Positions 12,560-26,055 of a stretch of 64,000 nt of DNA are shown piece after piece. The position numbers were made by a program, and so were the translations under genes. Source of the DNA: Tillus elongatus (taxonomy: Eukaryota > Arthropoda > Insecta > Coleoptera > Cleridae); the NCBI GenBank assembly GCA_964006375.1, contig OZ023266.1:67423403-67487402 (forward strand), read 5' to 3'. Positions within the stretch are counted from its first letter, which is position 1. Every line of letters starts with the position of its first letter. The notes under the pieces are model-generated. The model saw only the letters and a list, made by a program, of their open reading frames with translations. It ran no database searches and was not told the origin of the DNA.

Positions 12560-13560
12560 ACAGAAATGATACGCGAGTTCAACAGATGTATTTGCAAAGA
12601 TATCCAAAGAGACAACAACCTGGAAAGTCCACTTTTCAAAGATTGAAAAATAATTTAACAAATCATGGATCATTTAAGGCTAGAAAAAAATACAAGAAAC
12701 AGTAATGAAAATGTAGAACATCTCAATATAGGAAGTGCTATTGAAAACCCCCGTGTCTCTCTGCGTCAAATCGAAAATAATTTCGACATACCCAAGTCTA
12801 CTGCTCAACGTATTCCGAAAAAAACATAAGTTTCACCCGAATCGAGAACATATTAGTCAAGGTCTTAGAGGTGGCGATGAGGAGAGAAGGCTAAATTTTT
12901 GTAGGTGGTTTAAATGCGAAGAAGATCGTCAGTTTCCACTCAAAGTGTTTTGTGGTCTGACGATTCACTAATTGTGGTATGTTTAATAGAAAAAACAATG
13001 TCTATTGGGCCGATGTAAATCCGTTAATAAATAGGCAAGTTCATCATCAGGTTAGGTGGGGATTTATGTGTGGCTTGGCATCCTCTATGGTTACTTTATA
13101 GGCCAAATAATTTATGATGGAACTTTGACATCACATAAGTATTTGCATCTATTGCAGCAGAACGTGGAGCAAATATTAGAAAATTTCCCACTCAATACAG
13201 AGGCGCATATGTACTTCCAGCAACATGGAGCTCTACCACATAATGGTAACGTCATTACTGATTACCTAAATAATAGTTATCGGAATTGGATTGGCAATCG
13301 GGGACCTGTACAGTGGCCTGCTTGTTCTCCAGACCTGTCGCACTTTGATTACTTCATATGGGGATATGTTAAAGATATAAGGTATACTATGCCACCTAAC
13401 ATACAGTAAATGAACTCAGGGCGGCTGCGAAACGTTCAATTACAGGAATCCAGCCACAGGTAATTAAGGCTTGATAGACAGGTGTAGAGTTTGCACAGAA
13501 AATAATGATCAGACATTTGAACGCAACGAAGTGGCGGCACGTGCTTTGTGTCTTATATCT
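12560..13560 (+). pseudogene. Tc1/mariner-superfamily transposase relic 1
   Basis: N-terminal helix-turn-helix-like text in broken frames (VQQMYLQRYPKRQQPGKSTF at about 12577; ENPRVSLRQIENNFDIPKST at about 12745) is followed by a catalytic-region stretch WSDDSLIV-like (12956). A 117-aa frame (13056-13409) then holds GTLTSHKYLHLLQQNVEQIL, MYFQQHGALPHNG and RGPVQWPACSPDLSHFDYFIWG-type motifs. The HxGAxxH and SPDLxxxDYFxWG patterns mark IS630-Tc1-mariner-like DDE transposases common in insects. Stops and frameshifts make it inactive. Confidence 0.7.
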
Positions 13561-13790
13561 CACTTAGTGTTGGAAGGCTGGCTACCATATCCGTATTACT
13601 TTATAGGTGTATTTTGGCTGCAATTAGTATGCCGTAATGACGAGCTCTAATTAGAGTGAAGCTGGTCTACGGTTCTAATTGTGGTGCGAATGCATCTAGC
13701 CTTACAGACTTTGTCCCTATGTTAGGGTAGAAATGGGCCAGGGCTGACAATTTTTAAAATTGTTATAAAAAAAGAACACAGCAAAAAGTG
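13561..13790. other. No recognisable gene
   Basis: Short spacer between two transposase relics; no motif seen. Confidence 0.5.
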
Positions 13791-13794
13791 TGCA

Positions 13795-14290
13795 ATTTGT
13801 TTAATGCGAAATATCCATATAGATATCAGCCAATCCGCTATGAATAAAATCGAGAAGAAGTTCAGAGAAACTGGACATGTTAAACACATGCAAAGTGTAG
13901 GGCGTCCTAAGAAAATTGATGAAAACGTAAAACGTGATATTTTATTAAGTGTGGGTGAGAATCATCATGTTGCATTTCGATCAATTGCAGCAGACTATGG
14001 AATTTCTCAGCGATCAGTATTACATGCATTAAAGTTAGAAAATTAGCATCCTTACAAAATACAGCTGCGACACGAACTTACTGAAGATGACCCTGACGAA
14101 TGCATTTTTGTGACATAATGCAAGATTTATTTTCATCTTAATCCAAACTTTATTGGAGAAATTCTTTTTTCCGGCAAAGGATTCTTCTGGCTAAATGGAA
14201 CAGTGAATAAACAAAATTACAGGTATTGGAGTAGAGATAATCCTTACTGGATATCTGAAGCACACAACATGTTCGTAAAATGTATCTCCT
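13795..14290 (+). pseudogene. Tc1/mariner-superfamily transposase relic 2
   Basis: An 80-codon frame (13804-14046) carries MNKIEKKFRETGHVKHMQSV and GRPKKIDENVKRDI, then SVGENHHVAFRSIAADYGIS, the two-part helix-turn-helix region of this transposase type. After a stop the text continues with HPYKIQLRHELTEDDPDECI, then LFSGKGFFWLNGTVNKQNYR (about 14160-14225), the region around the first catalytic Asp. That Asp appears changed (FSGKG where DE is expected). It ends at about 14290 without the second half of the catalytic core. Confidence 0.7.
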
Positions 14291-14591
14291 GATTGTTATT
14301 ATGAATAAAGGTTATCTTTCCCATCTTTTAAATGACTTCCATTCGAAAATTTAACAGTGTGAGCTATCAAAATTTTGATGATACCGTATAGGCAATTCAA
14401 TGATCTATCAAAATAAAGACTGTTGTCATTTAAACAAAATGTTCATGGCGCCATATTTGAAAAGCAGAAGTGGGAAAAACGAAAATTTTATGCAAAAATG
14501 TGTGTTTTTGAAAACTAGAGTTGACGTGTCCAAGCATTTCGTCAAAACACAAATTACACACTTTAATTAATTTATTCCATAATTTTGTCCC

Positions 14592-15925
<1,334 letters not shown>

Positions 15926-16802
15926 CAGGGTACCCAGCAGAAATAAAAAATCCAATTCCCTGGCATTTCCAGGCCCAAGTGATTTTTTTAATAATACCCG
16001 TAATGAACAACACACATATCTGAATACTTTTTTTTTAATAATAAAAATTTAGAATTTGTTTTAATCATTATCAAAAACATAAATATGGTTAATTCTGTTA
16101 ACTAATACGGAAACGTGATAAATTTCTACCTGTCAAATTACTAAATTACAACGCGTTTTTGCAGTAACTGCTTAAGAAAATCATGATATGAATTATTGAA
16201 AGTTCGCATCAGCTTATCGTTGATTTCTATATTTCCCACTTCTCATAATTTCTTTACACTATCATAAATAATGCGTTGCAATGGTAAACTTTTCTCTTCT
16301 AGATTACAACCTAACAACAAACCTAACTTCAACTTTATGTTACATAATCACAAAAGTTAAAATATAATAAACACATTCACGCATCTTTACACCGCCAATA
16401 GCTAGAACGCATTTTGCATTTTATGCATTCAAGGAAGAGCATTCCAAGTGAGATAAACGAATAAGACATGTTTGAGATACATAAAGAGGACACTATATTA
16501 TATTACCGTATGAGATTTCGCCCGTTCATTGGCGGTTTCAATTAATGTACCAAACAGCAGACCCAGGAGAAAATATTTATCTAAAAAATTTTATATAATA
16601 TAAATATATGAAATCAAAATAAAAATAAATCTGCTAGTGACACGATTTTACATATATATAGTTTCCAGGTCTACTGAACGATTTCCATGACATTTGAGCA
16701 AAATCACGAATTTCCCTGATATTTTCCTGACATTTTAGGGGTTATTTAAAATTGCCTGATTTTTTCAGGTTTTCCCGGTTTTCCAGGTCGCTGGTTACCC
16801 TG
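15926..16802. mobile_element. Non-autonomous TIR element with ATTAC duplications
   Basis: The left end CAGGGTACCCAGC (15926-15938) and the right end GCTGGTTACCCTG (16790-16802) are near-perfect inverted repeats. ATTAC flanks both sides (15921-15925 and 16803-16807). Subterminal sequence is dense in CCTGG/CCAGG/CCTGA motifs at both ends, as expected for transposase-binding sites. The 877-bp interior has no transposase frame. Superfamily not determined; a 5-bp duplication does not fit hAT (8 bp) or mariner (TA). Confidence 0.65.
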
Positions 16803-16974
16803 ATTACTCTCCTGCTGAGACTCCTTCCAGCTACAGTACGGTTTTTTCTACGGAATTTCAATTACTGCTGATTTGGCTTGTACTCCACTTTGTTACTTAT
16901 TACCTCATGACAGTTTAAAATAACATCAACCTTCTGACAGTTCGTAAATGACTTAAGAAACATACGTCAAGTCA

Positions 16975-17330
16975 AAAATGACACTTTTAACTGAGACACA
17001 GCGAAATGAAATTTTGGTTATGATAGACTATGGAGACAAGACTCGAACACAAACTGAAGTTTGCGAGTTATTCAATAATAACTATCCGGACAGTCATATT
17101 GCATGATCAGCAATTAGTAAAATCGAGAAAAAATGTAGAGAATTTGGCCATGTAAGAGACGCATTCAAGACAAACCATCCTATAATTACAGAAGATACAG
17201 AATTATATGTTTTACCTAATTTGCAAGAACATCCGCACAAATTAGTTAGGTAAGTGGCGAGAAAAGAGTCAATCAGCAAGTCTTCTGTTCGTAAACCAAT
17301 GTAAAAATGAACCAAAGGAAACATATAGTC
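16975..17330 (+). pseudogene. Tc1/mariner-superfamily transposase relic 3 (N-terminal)
   Basis: From an ATG at 16977 the frame reads MTLLTETQRNEILVMIDYGD and TQTEVCELFNNNYPD, then a stop at 17104, then SAISKIEKKCREFGHVRDAF and HPHKLVR. This is the same N-terminal helix-turn-helix architecture as relics 1 and 2. The catalytic domain is absent. Confidence 0.6.
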
Positions 17331-17670
17331 CCAAAGTTTTTTAGTTCTTAGTTTGTTTGCTTTTGTTGTATCATCTATGTATAATGAATATTGGATAAAT
17401 ACAGATGTTTCTCAGTTGTCTGTATCTAAAAATATAGACGTGATTGAAAAATTTTAAAGGTATTTTTTAATTCAGCGCTCCTAAATTAGTAAAATAAAAC
17501 CAGTTTAGTTATGAGCAAAGCGCTTGCAAACTAGTGTAATTAATAGAAATAGCAGAACATGGAATACTAATAATGGGTTTTCTTTTTACTCGCTAGAAGG
17601 CGTTACACGCTACCAACAAAATAAAGTTAACTTCTCAAGAATCTTAACACTAATAGATTGATGACGTATA
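17331..17670. other. No recognisable gene
   Basis: AT-rich spacer; nothing recognised. Confidence 0.45.
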
Positions 17671-18150
<480 letters not shown>

Positions 18151-19019
18151 ATAGCATTTCCCAGGTTCAATGTTGATAAGGATGATTAGACTGTGAGTGC
18201 GTCATTTTAAGTAGATTATTCAAATAGAAACAGTCACCTGACAATTAAATATAAAGGAGCCGGGTTGTCAGATTTAATAAAATTTCATTTGAATCCTAAA
18301 ATGTAAAACATAGGGTAATAACACGTATTGATACTTATTATGACAAATAAAAGTTCGTCAAAAAATTAATGCATCCAATAAATGTGGCTTAATATTAATA
18401 AATGTTGAGCAACCAATAATTTCTCATTCGATTTATCATAAATTCTAACTCAATCTGACACCGCTGCATGGTAGGCCAACTGTCATCGCGAAACGGGAGT
18501 CGCCGGGCCGAGCGCCGACTGCCGACGCCGAAACAAGATGCTCAACGTGTTATTTACATTTATTAAAACTGAAATGTTTTGTTCTATTACAGAATATACC
18601 AAATATAAATTTCACTTCAATGAAATGGTTTAAAACTATAAGTTCGGTACTAATTTCCGACGCTTCAGCGCCAGTAGCATTATAATCCAGAAATCCATTT
18701 ACTTTTAAATATCAATCTAACCTCAAAACATTCGAAGATTCGTTATTATTGTTTTGGTTTTATTTTGCAAAGCATCCTTACATAAAGTGTTAGCGACTAG
18801 CCACGTTTGTTGTTATAAAGCTCTTTATTATTATATCTCTACATATTATGTTAGAGTTGTCATTAAAAAGTGTTCTTTTGATTTGGTCCTAAAGTTTCTG
18901 ACACAATTTTTGATCAAATGTAAGTTATCGTTATTTGTTTTCTTAAATATTTTTTATAACCCGGCAAGTGAAACAAATACTAACTTATACTTATTGGTTC
19001 CAGTATCACAAAAAATATT
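18151..19019. other. No recognisable gene; short GC-rich patch
   Basis: Mostly AT-rich. 18485-18535 is locally GC-rich (GGAGTCGCCGGGCCGAGCGC). No promoter or exon could be supported. A 134-codon frame (18754-19158, +) runs into a foldback arm and is not considered real. Confidence 0.4.
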
Positions 19020-20103
19020 GGGACGCAGCAAGTGCGTTATAGTAGTGAATTTTCATAAGAATTGTACACAGTTAGTAAGATATGCTATTAAAACTAATTC
19101 TTTAAATTTAAATGGACCTTTGAGAACAGTTTTAGAGTCCTATTTAGCGATTATTTGAAAAAATATGTTTTATATGTAGCTACTAAATGTAAATTTGGTC
19201 TTAGATATAATATGTAAATACTGCAAGTGTCTTTAAAAAAATTGTGTTAAAAATTTCATTAAAGTTACAAAAGTTTTTCAGAAAACAATTAATTATTTAC
19301 AAAGGGAATGTACCTGTCAAATTATAAGTATGACTGGTATTTTTCCTTATTAATTGTTTGGATGGTTTTGTTTTAGTCAACCCATCCAGTTTTGGCAAAC
19401 AATAAACAACAAAAAAGGTTTTTTTTAATAAAACGAAGCTCAATATGTTATTTTTCTTTAATTTATTACCCACCTGCGTTTACATAGGTGTTACTAAAGT
19501 TCAAGATTGAAGATTCTGGCTTAATGGGAAATTTATTGAGCTATCGGATTTGAAATATTTTTACGAAAATTTTTCAGCATAACATAAAAAACCTTTTTTG
19601 TTGCTTATTGTTTGCAAAAACTGGATGGGTTGACTAAACAAAACCATCCAAGCAATTAATATGGAAAAATACCTGTCATATTTATAATTCGACGTGTACA
19701 TTCCCTTTGTAAATAATTATTTTTTTTCTGAAAAACCTTTGTAACTTTAATGAAATTTGTAACACAATTTTTTAAGACACTTGCAGTACTTACATATTTT
19801 TATAATTCGACAGGTACATTCCCTTTGTAAATCATTTATTTTTTCTGAAAAACGTTTGTAACTAATGAAATTTGTAACACAATTTTTTTAAAGGCACTTG
19901 CAGGACTCACATATTATATCTAAGACCAAATTTTAATTTAGTAGCTCCATATAAAATATAATTTTTTTCAAATAATCTAACTGGGACTCTAAAACCAATC
20001 TCCAAAGTCCATTTAAATTTAAAGAATTAGTTTTAATAATATATCTTACTAAGTGTACAGTTCTTATGAAAATTCACTACCATAATGTACTTGCTGCGTC
20101 TAG
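19020..20103. mobile_element. Foldback element with long inverted arms
   Basis: The left arm begins GGACGCAGCAAGTGCGTTAT (19021) and the right arm ends with its complement (TTGCTGCGTC at 20091-20100). Arms of roughly 400 bp can be followed through AAATTTAAATGGACC, CTGCAAGTGTCTTTAAAAAA, GGAATGTACCTGTCAAATTA and GACTAAACAAAACCATCC-type blocks. The right arm holds a tandem duplication of about 119 bp (19682-19800 and 19801-19915). No open frame of note. It shares its terminus with the (AT)n-centred family. Confidence 0.75.
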
Positions 20104-20725
20104 AGTTTTTTTTTAAATTAATTTTGCCAAGGAATAAGTCATTACCGCAGTAGTTTTCGTGCGTTGATAAATTAACTATACTTCAAAGTGGCCACTGATA
20201 TAATATGAACTTAAGGTTGCTTATTTTAAAAGTTTGATCTCGATTAAATTCAATTTTGTAAGTTAAAAATCTACACCTCTGATAGTTGAGACTAACATTA
20301 TCATCTTAGCTGCCATCTCCTTCCTTAATACTTTTATCGTGACCAGTCATAAAGCATTACTTGTATGGTGGTGCTCTAGAAAAGGAACAGTTAAGTCAAC
20401 GAATTATCTTAAAGAAAATCGACTTCCAATTAGGGAAGCTTGAATGAAACATCGTCTTCCAAGAACATAATTAATTTACAATATTACATCGTTTCCGGTG
20501 GGGAAGTGCGAGTCTAATTCACATTGTCAAGGTTGTCTCACTTAATTATTATAATGCATTAAGAATTCAACAAGCTCTAAGTGTTATATGTACTTAGAGT
20601 TTGCTTGACGTAATATATAAATTCAAGTTAAACAGGAAATAAACTACTATAAACATTACTTACAGAAGAGTAATTATATTTATACGGCTTAAAGATTAAC
20701 TAAACCCTATTAACTGACGCAAGCA
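20104..20725. other. No recognisable gene
   Basis: AT-rich spacer without recognisable coding or repeat motifs. Confidence 0.5.
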
Positions 20726-20726
20726 T

Positions 20727-20861
<135 letters not shown>

Positions 20862-20879
20862 TTCAAGTTGCTTCAGCCG

Positions 20880-22337
20880 AGCACTGAGCAACCCAGATGA
20901 AGTCCCTGAATTTCTCACTGAAGGAAACACGTTTATGCTCTTCAAAAAAGCAGATACAAAGGAACCCAAAAACTACAGGCCAATAATCTGCCTGTTAGTC
21001 CTTTACAAGCTCTTCACTTCCGTGATTAATGAAAAGATATATCAACACTGTCTGACAAACAACATCTTCGAGCAGGAGAAGGGATGTCTTAGAGAATCTT
21101 TGGGCTGCAAGCACCAGCTAACAATAGACGCTGTAGTACTAAAACAAGCCGAGAGAAAAAAAACGAAATCTACATGTATGCTACACTGACTACAGCAAAG
21201 CATTTGATTTTGTACCCCATGATTGGTTAAACAAGGTACTTCAAATCTACAACATCTGCACAAGGATCAGAAACGTCCTTCAACATCTCATTAGTACTTG
21301 GAGAACAAACATATGGATGACCAATAAAAATTGTGGAATCGGGAGGGGCATCTTTCAGGGGGACTCCCTGTCGCCGGTGTGGTTTTGCTTGGCACTGAAC
21401 TCTATGTCGACTGTCCTAAACAAAACTGCAGCCGTGTATAAACTAAATATGAAAAACCGAAGAAGAATATCCCACTTACTATACATGGATGATCTTAAAT
21501 TATACTATGAGACACAAGATAAGCTCCACTCACTGACTAATACTGTTAAAATATTTAGCAGTGATATAAAAATGTCGTTTGGACTCGACAAATGTGCTAT
21601 AATCAACGTCAGGAGAGGGGCAGTCGAAAGTCACCAACAGCCCTTCTGCGATATTGAGCAACTACCGCCTGAAGAGACATACCGCTACCTAGGAAGTCCT
21701 CAAAACCAGCGGGTGGATCATAGCCTGCTAAAGCAAGAGTTTCAGGAGAAATATAGGAAGCGAGTCACGAAGCTCATAAATACTAAGCTTTCCGGAGGTA
21801 AACTCTGTGCTGCTATCAACTCTTGGGCGGTACCAGTATTGACATACTCTTTTGGAGTTGTCAAATGGTCTAACACCGACTTGGATGAACTGGACAGACT
21901 TCACTGTTAGAAGACTTTACACACCTCGGAAAGAAGGCGGCGGAGGATTAATCCATATGAAGAACCTCTGCTTTAAACAGGAAAGAAACATGCGACAACG
22001 TGTTCTTGCATCGCATGATGAACTGATGAAGTTGGTGGCGTGCGAGGATAAAGATTATACTTCACTTAGGCTGGGTCAGCGCAACTATGAGTTGGACGTT
22101 CCAGTTGACCAGGACGGTATAGTCCAGTGGAGTGACCAGGCTATGCATGGAAGGTACCCCAAACACCTGCAGGTAAATAATGTTGATAAAAACTCTTCGC
22201 TTATGTGGTTGGGGGGGGGGGGGGGGCAACTCTACCCGGAGACGGAAGGTTTTGTGATGGTCATTCAGGATAGAGTTATAAAAACTAAGAACTACGAGAA
22301 GCATTGCCTAAAATTAGAAGTGGTGGATAAATGTTGA
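20880..22337 (+). pseudogene. Reverse transcriptase of R4/Dong-like copy 1
   Basis: Segment 1 (to 21189) has KNYRPIICLLVLYKLFTSVI. After a frame change DYSKAFDFVPHDWL gives motif A (about 21187-21228). Segment 2 (21317-21910) has RGIFQGDSLSPVWFCLALNS (motif B) and LLYMDDLKLY (motif C, metal-binding DD), then FGLDKC. Segment 3 (21852-22337) continues the thumb and linker (RRLYTPRKEGGGGLIHMKNL). All three catalytic motifs are visible, but in two frames, so there is no single protein. A 16-base G run (22211-22226) lies in segment 3. Confidence 0.75.
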
Positions 22338-22925
22338 AAATGCGCAGCTGTTGGAGAGACCATTGAACACGCCATGGCAGCATGTCCTGCCCTCTCAGAC
22401 TCAGCTTACTTAGGCAGGCATAACCAGCTCGCCAAGATCATCCACCAACAAATTGCTTTGAAATACAACCTGCTGAACCAGTCAACAACACCAGCCTACT
22501 ACAAGTATTCTCCGGAGGCGGTGCTGGAGTCGGCGGACTTTCTCCTGTACTGGGACCGACCCATGATAACGAACCGCACTGTCCTGATAAACAAACAGAT
22601 GAGGCTTGCTGTGATCATAGATGTTGCTGTACCGCTGTCCCATAACATCCAGAAAACTGAAATTGAAAAGATCACCAAGTATGACCTGACCTGACCTGAC
22701 CTGAGGGAACAAAAAAAAAGTATGAAAACTTGGCATATGAAATAAAAAACGTATGGAAACTCCAGAAGGTGGCTATATGTCCCTTCGTAATGTCGGCGGG
22801 ATAAATAGTCACCAATAATTTCATGGGACATCTAAAGGAACTTGGCCTACCAAATAAAATCCTTAACGTGGGGCAGAGGGCGGCTCTGCTGCAAACATGG
22901 CACATAGTCCGAAAATTCCTCAGTT
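22338..22925 (+). pseudogene. Endonuclease-like C-terminus of R4/Dong-like copy 1
   Basis: After KCAAVGETIEHAMAACPALS (a CCHC-like pattern, 22338-22397) the frame reads YWDRPMITNRTVLINK and LAVIIDVAVPLSHNIQKTEI, the pattern of the restriction-like endonuclease in R2/R4-type LINEs; the PD-type motif is replaced by RTVL. The frame is broken by the 34-bp insertion at 22684-22717 and resumes at 22725 (YENLAYEIKNVWKLQKVAIC). It ends with ALLQTWHIVRKFLS and a stop at about 22924-22926. Copy 2 retains SPDIIIVDK at the equivalent place. Confidence 0.65.
22684..22717 (+). mobile_element. 34-bp LINE 3'-tail insertion
   Basis: ACCTG repeated, then CTGAGGGAACAAAAAAA. The end CCTGAGGGAAC plus A-run is identical to the 3' end of the LINE at 48967-48984. 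AAGTATG at 22677-22683 and 22718-22724 is a 7-bp target duplication. Removing one duplication and the insert restores the reading frame of the endonuclease-like domain. Confidence 0.7.
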
Positions 22926-23108
22926 AAGTGGCGACCTCCAACACGTCTGCTGTGTTGGAGCACCGGAAGTCAGTCTACTGATAATATCGGCATATTGGGA
23001 TATGACGAATTTCATCCCCCTCCACCGAGCCGAGCCCCAACGTCGCGCGCGGGGGGTCGGTCAAAAGGTTTCCAGTAGTAATACTGAGAAAGTGTAACGC
23101 TTATATCA

Positions 23109-23185
<77 letters not shown>
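23109..23185. repeat. (TAA)n microsatellite
   Basis: About 25 AAT units lying between the 3' end of R4/Dong-like copy 1 and the start of copy 2. Confidence 0.95.
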
Positions 23186-23186
<1 letters not shown>

Positions 23187-23236
23187 CTTTTGTACATAAT
23201 AATTTTGCCATCGCACTTTCTAGTGGTCAACACATT

Positions 23237-25011
23237 GGAGCACATGCATACGCTGATTTACTGTGCAGAAACTGCACCAATTAAAACTTTAGGCATTAAG
23301 ATTTCTGATCGAAAGTCCACACACGGAAAATCACGTCGAAGAGAGCCCCCGTGGGAAAAAAGGTTGATATAGAGTGGAAACACTTCGCAAAGAAATTGGA
23401 CAACTAACGCAATACACTGGGGGAGTACAGACAAGAAAATTGCAGAAACAAGTAGAGGAAATAATAGGCTCAGCTCGACAATACGCAGCACAAGATCCAG
23501 TCAACCACACTGCGCAAGAATGTCTGGACACCTTAAAACAGAAGCTTTCTGTATATGCAGAACGCTTGAGGAGATATAAATCGAACAACAATAGGAAGTG
23601 CCACAATACAATGTTTGAACGCTCTGAAAGGACTTTCTACCATCAGCTTAATTCAGCTGCGAATGCAGCCACCGATACTTTTCCAAATGAGGAACAAATT
23701 GAAGAGTTCTGGAAAAGTCAACTAGCCACACCAGCCTCCTGAAATATTAGCGCCAGCTGGGATAACGAAGAACACTGAGCTTGTCAGAGTTATGAGCAGA
23801 TGCGTCATGAGCCGTTTAACACAGATGAAGTTTCCGAGGTTATTAAAGAGCTTCATAATTGGAAGGCACCCGGGCCTGATAGCGTCCATAACTTTTTGCT
23901 GAGGAAATTTGGGTATACACATCTACTGGCGGTGTTAGTAAATGATGTTATACTTGACCCAAAGAAGATACCTGTGTTTTTTTACACAAGGAGATGCGTA
24001 TATTCTGCAAAAGGACCAACAGTGTTCTGCAGACCCCGGCAGATACCGACCAATAACTTGTCTCCCGACCCTATATAAGTTGATCACATCCTGCCTTGAG
24101 AAACGCATATATGCGCACTGCGAATGAAACAACATAACTGCGAGCCAGCAAAAAAGGTATGCCAAAGGATCTATGGGATGCAGAGAACAGCTAATAATTG
24201 ATTCGGTTGTGTGCAATCAAGCTTACAATGGACGAAGAAATCTCTTTGCTGCCTACGTGGAATACAAAAAGGCATTTGATTCAGTTCCACACGAATAGCT
24301 GATAAGTGTGCTGAAGAACTATAAGATCGATACTTGGTTCTGATACTGAGGTTCCTTGAACACGCAATGCCTACCTGGAAAACAAAAATTTGTTTACGGG
24401 TGCAAACGGGGGATAAAAACGTAACCAGCACGATAGCAATTAGAAGAGGTATATTTCAAGGCGATTTCATAAATCCATTATGGTTCTGCCTCGTATTGAA
24501 TCCACTATCAAACCGCCTGAACTCCACCAGATATGGCTTCGGTATGAAAAACAATGGTAGGGATCAAATGAGGCTAAATAATCTGCTGTATATGGATGAT
24601 TTTAAGCTGATGGCTTCCAGAAAGAACCACCTGGAACAAGTCCTTAAAATCGTGGAAGGGTTTTCCAGAGATATTGACATGCAGTTTGGGCTTGACAAAT
24701 GTCGCACCTTATGTGTAGTCAGAGGGAAGATACAACCAGGTGTATATGAAATGCAGAACGGCCAGTAAATTGCCTCGATGGATATGGAGGAGTGTTATAA
24801 ATACCTGGGAATGCAGCAAGCGAGGAAAATAAACCGCTCGGTAATGAAGAACGATCTGACAAATGAGTTTACGAAACGAGCAAAGCAGGTGGTGCGATCA
24901 CATCTTAACGGCAAGAAGCTGACTGAAGGTTTTAATACATATGCCTGTTTTGCACTTAGCTATTCATTTGGGATTGTGAACTCGAGTAAAACGGGCATGG
25001 AAAATCTATAA
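23237..25011 (+). pseudogene. Reverse transcriptase region of R4/Dong-like copy 2
   Basis: Pieces in order: a pre-RT region (23237-23742), ELHNWKAPGPDSVHNFLLRK (about 23848), a YRPITCLPTLYKLITS region (about 24040), KKAFDSVPHE-like motif A (24269-24296), RRGIFQGDFINPLWFCLVLN (motif B, 24443), LLYMDDFKLMA (motif C, 24584) and FGLDKCRTLC. Thumb text MEECYKYLGMQQARKINRSV follows at 24784. At least four frame breaks and several stops (for example 24124-24126, 24765-24767, 25009-25011) make it inactive. Confidence 0.7.
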
Positions 25012-25108
25012 CGGAAGGTGCGAACTCTCCTAACAAAATCCAAAAAAGCATCACCCCCGTAGTGCTACCGGCCGAGTAACCCTACCTAGACACCAAGGTG
25101 GAAGAGGA

Positions 25109-26055
25109 GTGTTGGATATTGGTAAACAGTTAGACCAGCAGATATTGAACCTACATACATATTTCCACCAGCGGGCGGTTACTTCTGAACTTCACCATGC
25201 CATATGCGAGGCATATGATTCAACACCGCTAAAATTAAAAGAAATCGAAATACAAAGTCACCATCGGATTCATCAGGACAAGCTGCAATCTTGGATGCAG
25301 AAGCCTCTCCATGGGCGACACCTGAGTGAGACCTCCCAGGACATGTCGACAAATTGGCGTCGAACTACTGGTTGGTGTCCGGGTAGATGTTTCGAGAGAC
25401 AAAGAGGTTTTTGTCGGCCATACAAGGACCAGGTCATCACAACGAGAAACTATCTGAGAAATATAGTTGAAGATAATTCGGTTCAAGATGACAAATAAAG
25501 ATTTGGGTGTCAGTCATCAGACACTATCCAGCACGTCACCGGAGGAAATCAAGCGTTTGCTGCAACAGAGTATAAAGAGAGGCACGACGCAGTTGGAAAA
25601 ATACTTCATCAAGAACTGGCTCTGAAACTGAGACATTTACATCTTAGTAAGGTGCCCAGTATAGATACACTCTTGAGCCTGTTCTAGAGAAGTCAGGATA
25701 CAGGTTGTACTGGGATCGGACTATGCTCACACACCAACGAGTTGCCCACAACAGTCCAGATATAATAATAGTGGATAAGTCCTGCAAACAAGTGACGCTA
25801 ATAATTGATGTGGTCATCCAGAATACTAATAATCTAGAGATAACGTACAACGAGATCATTAAGTATAGAGACCTCGAGATACAAGTAAAGAGACATTGGA
25901 TGGCAGATACTGTCCGAGTGATTCAAATAGTCATGTCGTCAACTGGTGTAGCTCCTAAGAATCTTTTACAGAACATTAACAGACTGGGTCTTGGAGAGCA
26001 TCTATATAAGGTTATGCAAAAGGCGGTAATACTTGCAACTGCCTTTTTAAATTAA
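25109..26055 (+). pseudogene. Linker and endonuclease-like domain of R4/Dong-like copy 2
   Basis: The first part (25109-25498) covers the linker (NLHTYFHQRAVTSELHHAIC). After frame breaks, 25705-26055 gives YWDRTMLTHQRVAHNSPDII, then IVDKSCKQVTLIIDVVI, the PD...D-type arrangement of restriction-like endonucleases, followed by NEIIKYRDLEIQVKRHW and a conserved-looking C-terminus. In R2/R4 elements this domain nicks the target for reverse transcription. Catalytic residues look better kept here than in copy 1, but the frame upstream is broken. Confidence 0.7.

Larger units (their letters stand above)
20862..23108 (+). mobile_element. R4/Dong-like LINE copy 1
   Basis: A 5'-truncated non-LTR element with reverse transcriptase, a zinc-knuckle-like stretch and a C-terminal domain resembling the restriction-like endonuclease of R2/R4/Dong elements. 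It lies between (TAA)n arrays (20727-20861 and 23109-23185), the kind of target known for Dong. It is broken by frameshifts near 21180 and 21905, by a stop near 22335, and by a 34-bp insertion at 22684-22717 inside the endonuclease-like domain. Confidence 0.75.
23186..26055 (+). mobile_element. R4/Dong-like LINE copy 2
   Basis: A longer but more mutated relative of copy 1. It includes upstream coding text absent there: YCAETAPIKTLGIKISDRKS at 23261, then KLQKQVEEIIGSARQYAAQD and CLDTLKQKLSVYAERLRRYK in 23374-23742. It ends with the endonuclease-like domain and LNINRLG-like text before a stop at 26053-26055. Direct contact with (TAA)n on the left agrees with insertion into that repeat. Confidence 0.75.

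Noticed and set aside
18485..18540. GC-rich patch as a promoter or CpG island
   Set aside because: Only about 50 bp, no adjacent coding exon or core promoter motif.
18754..19158. 134-codon frame on the plus strand
   Set aside because: Its second half is the arm of the foldback element; no domain or codon signal in the first half.
22681..22710. TGACCT units read as nuclear-receptor half-sites or a telomere-like repeat
   Set aside because: The target duplication and shared CTGAGGGAAC-A(n) end explain them better as a LINE tail.
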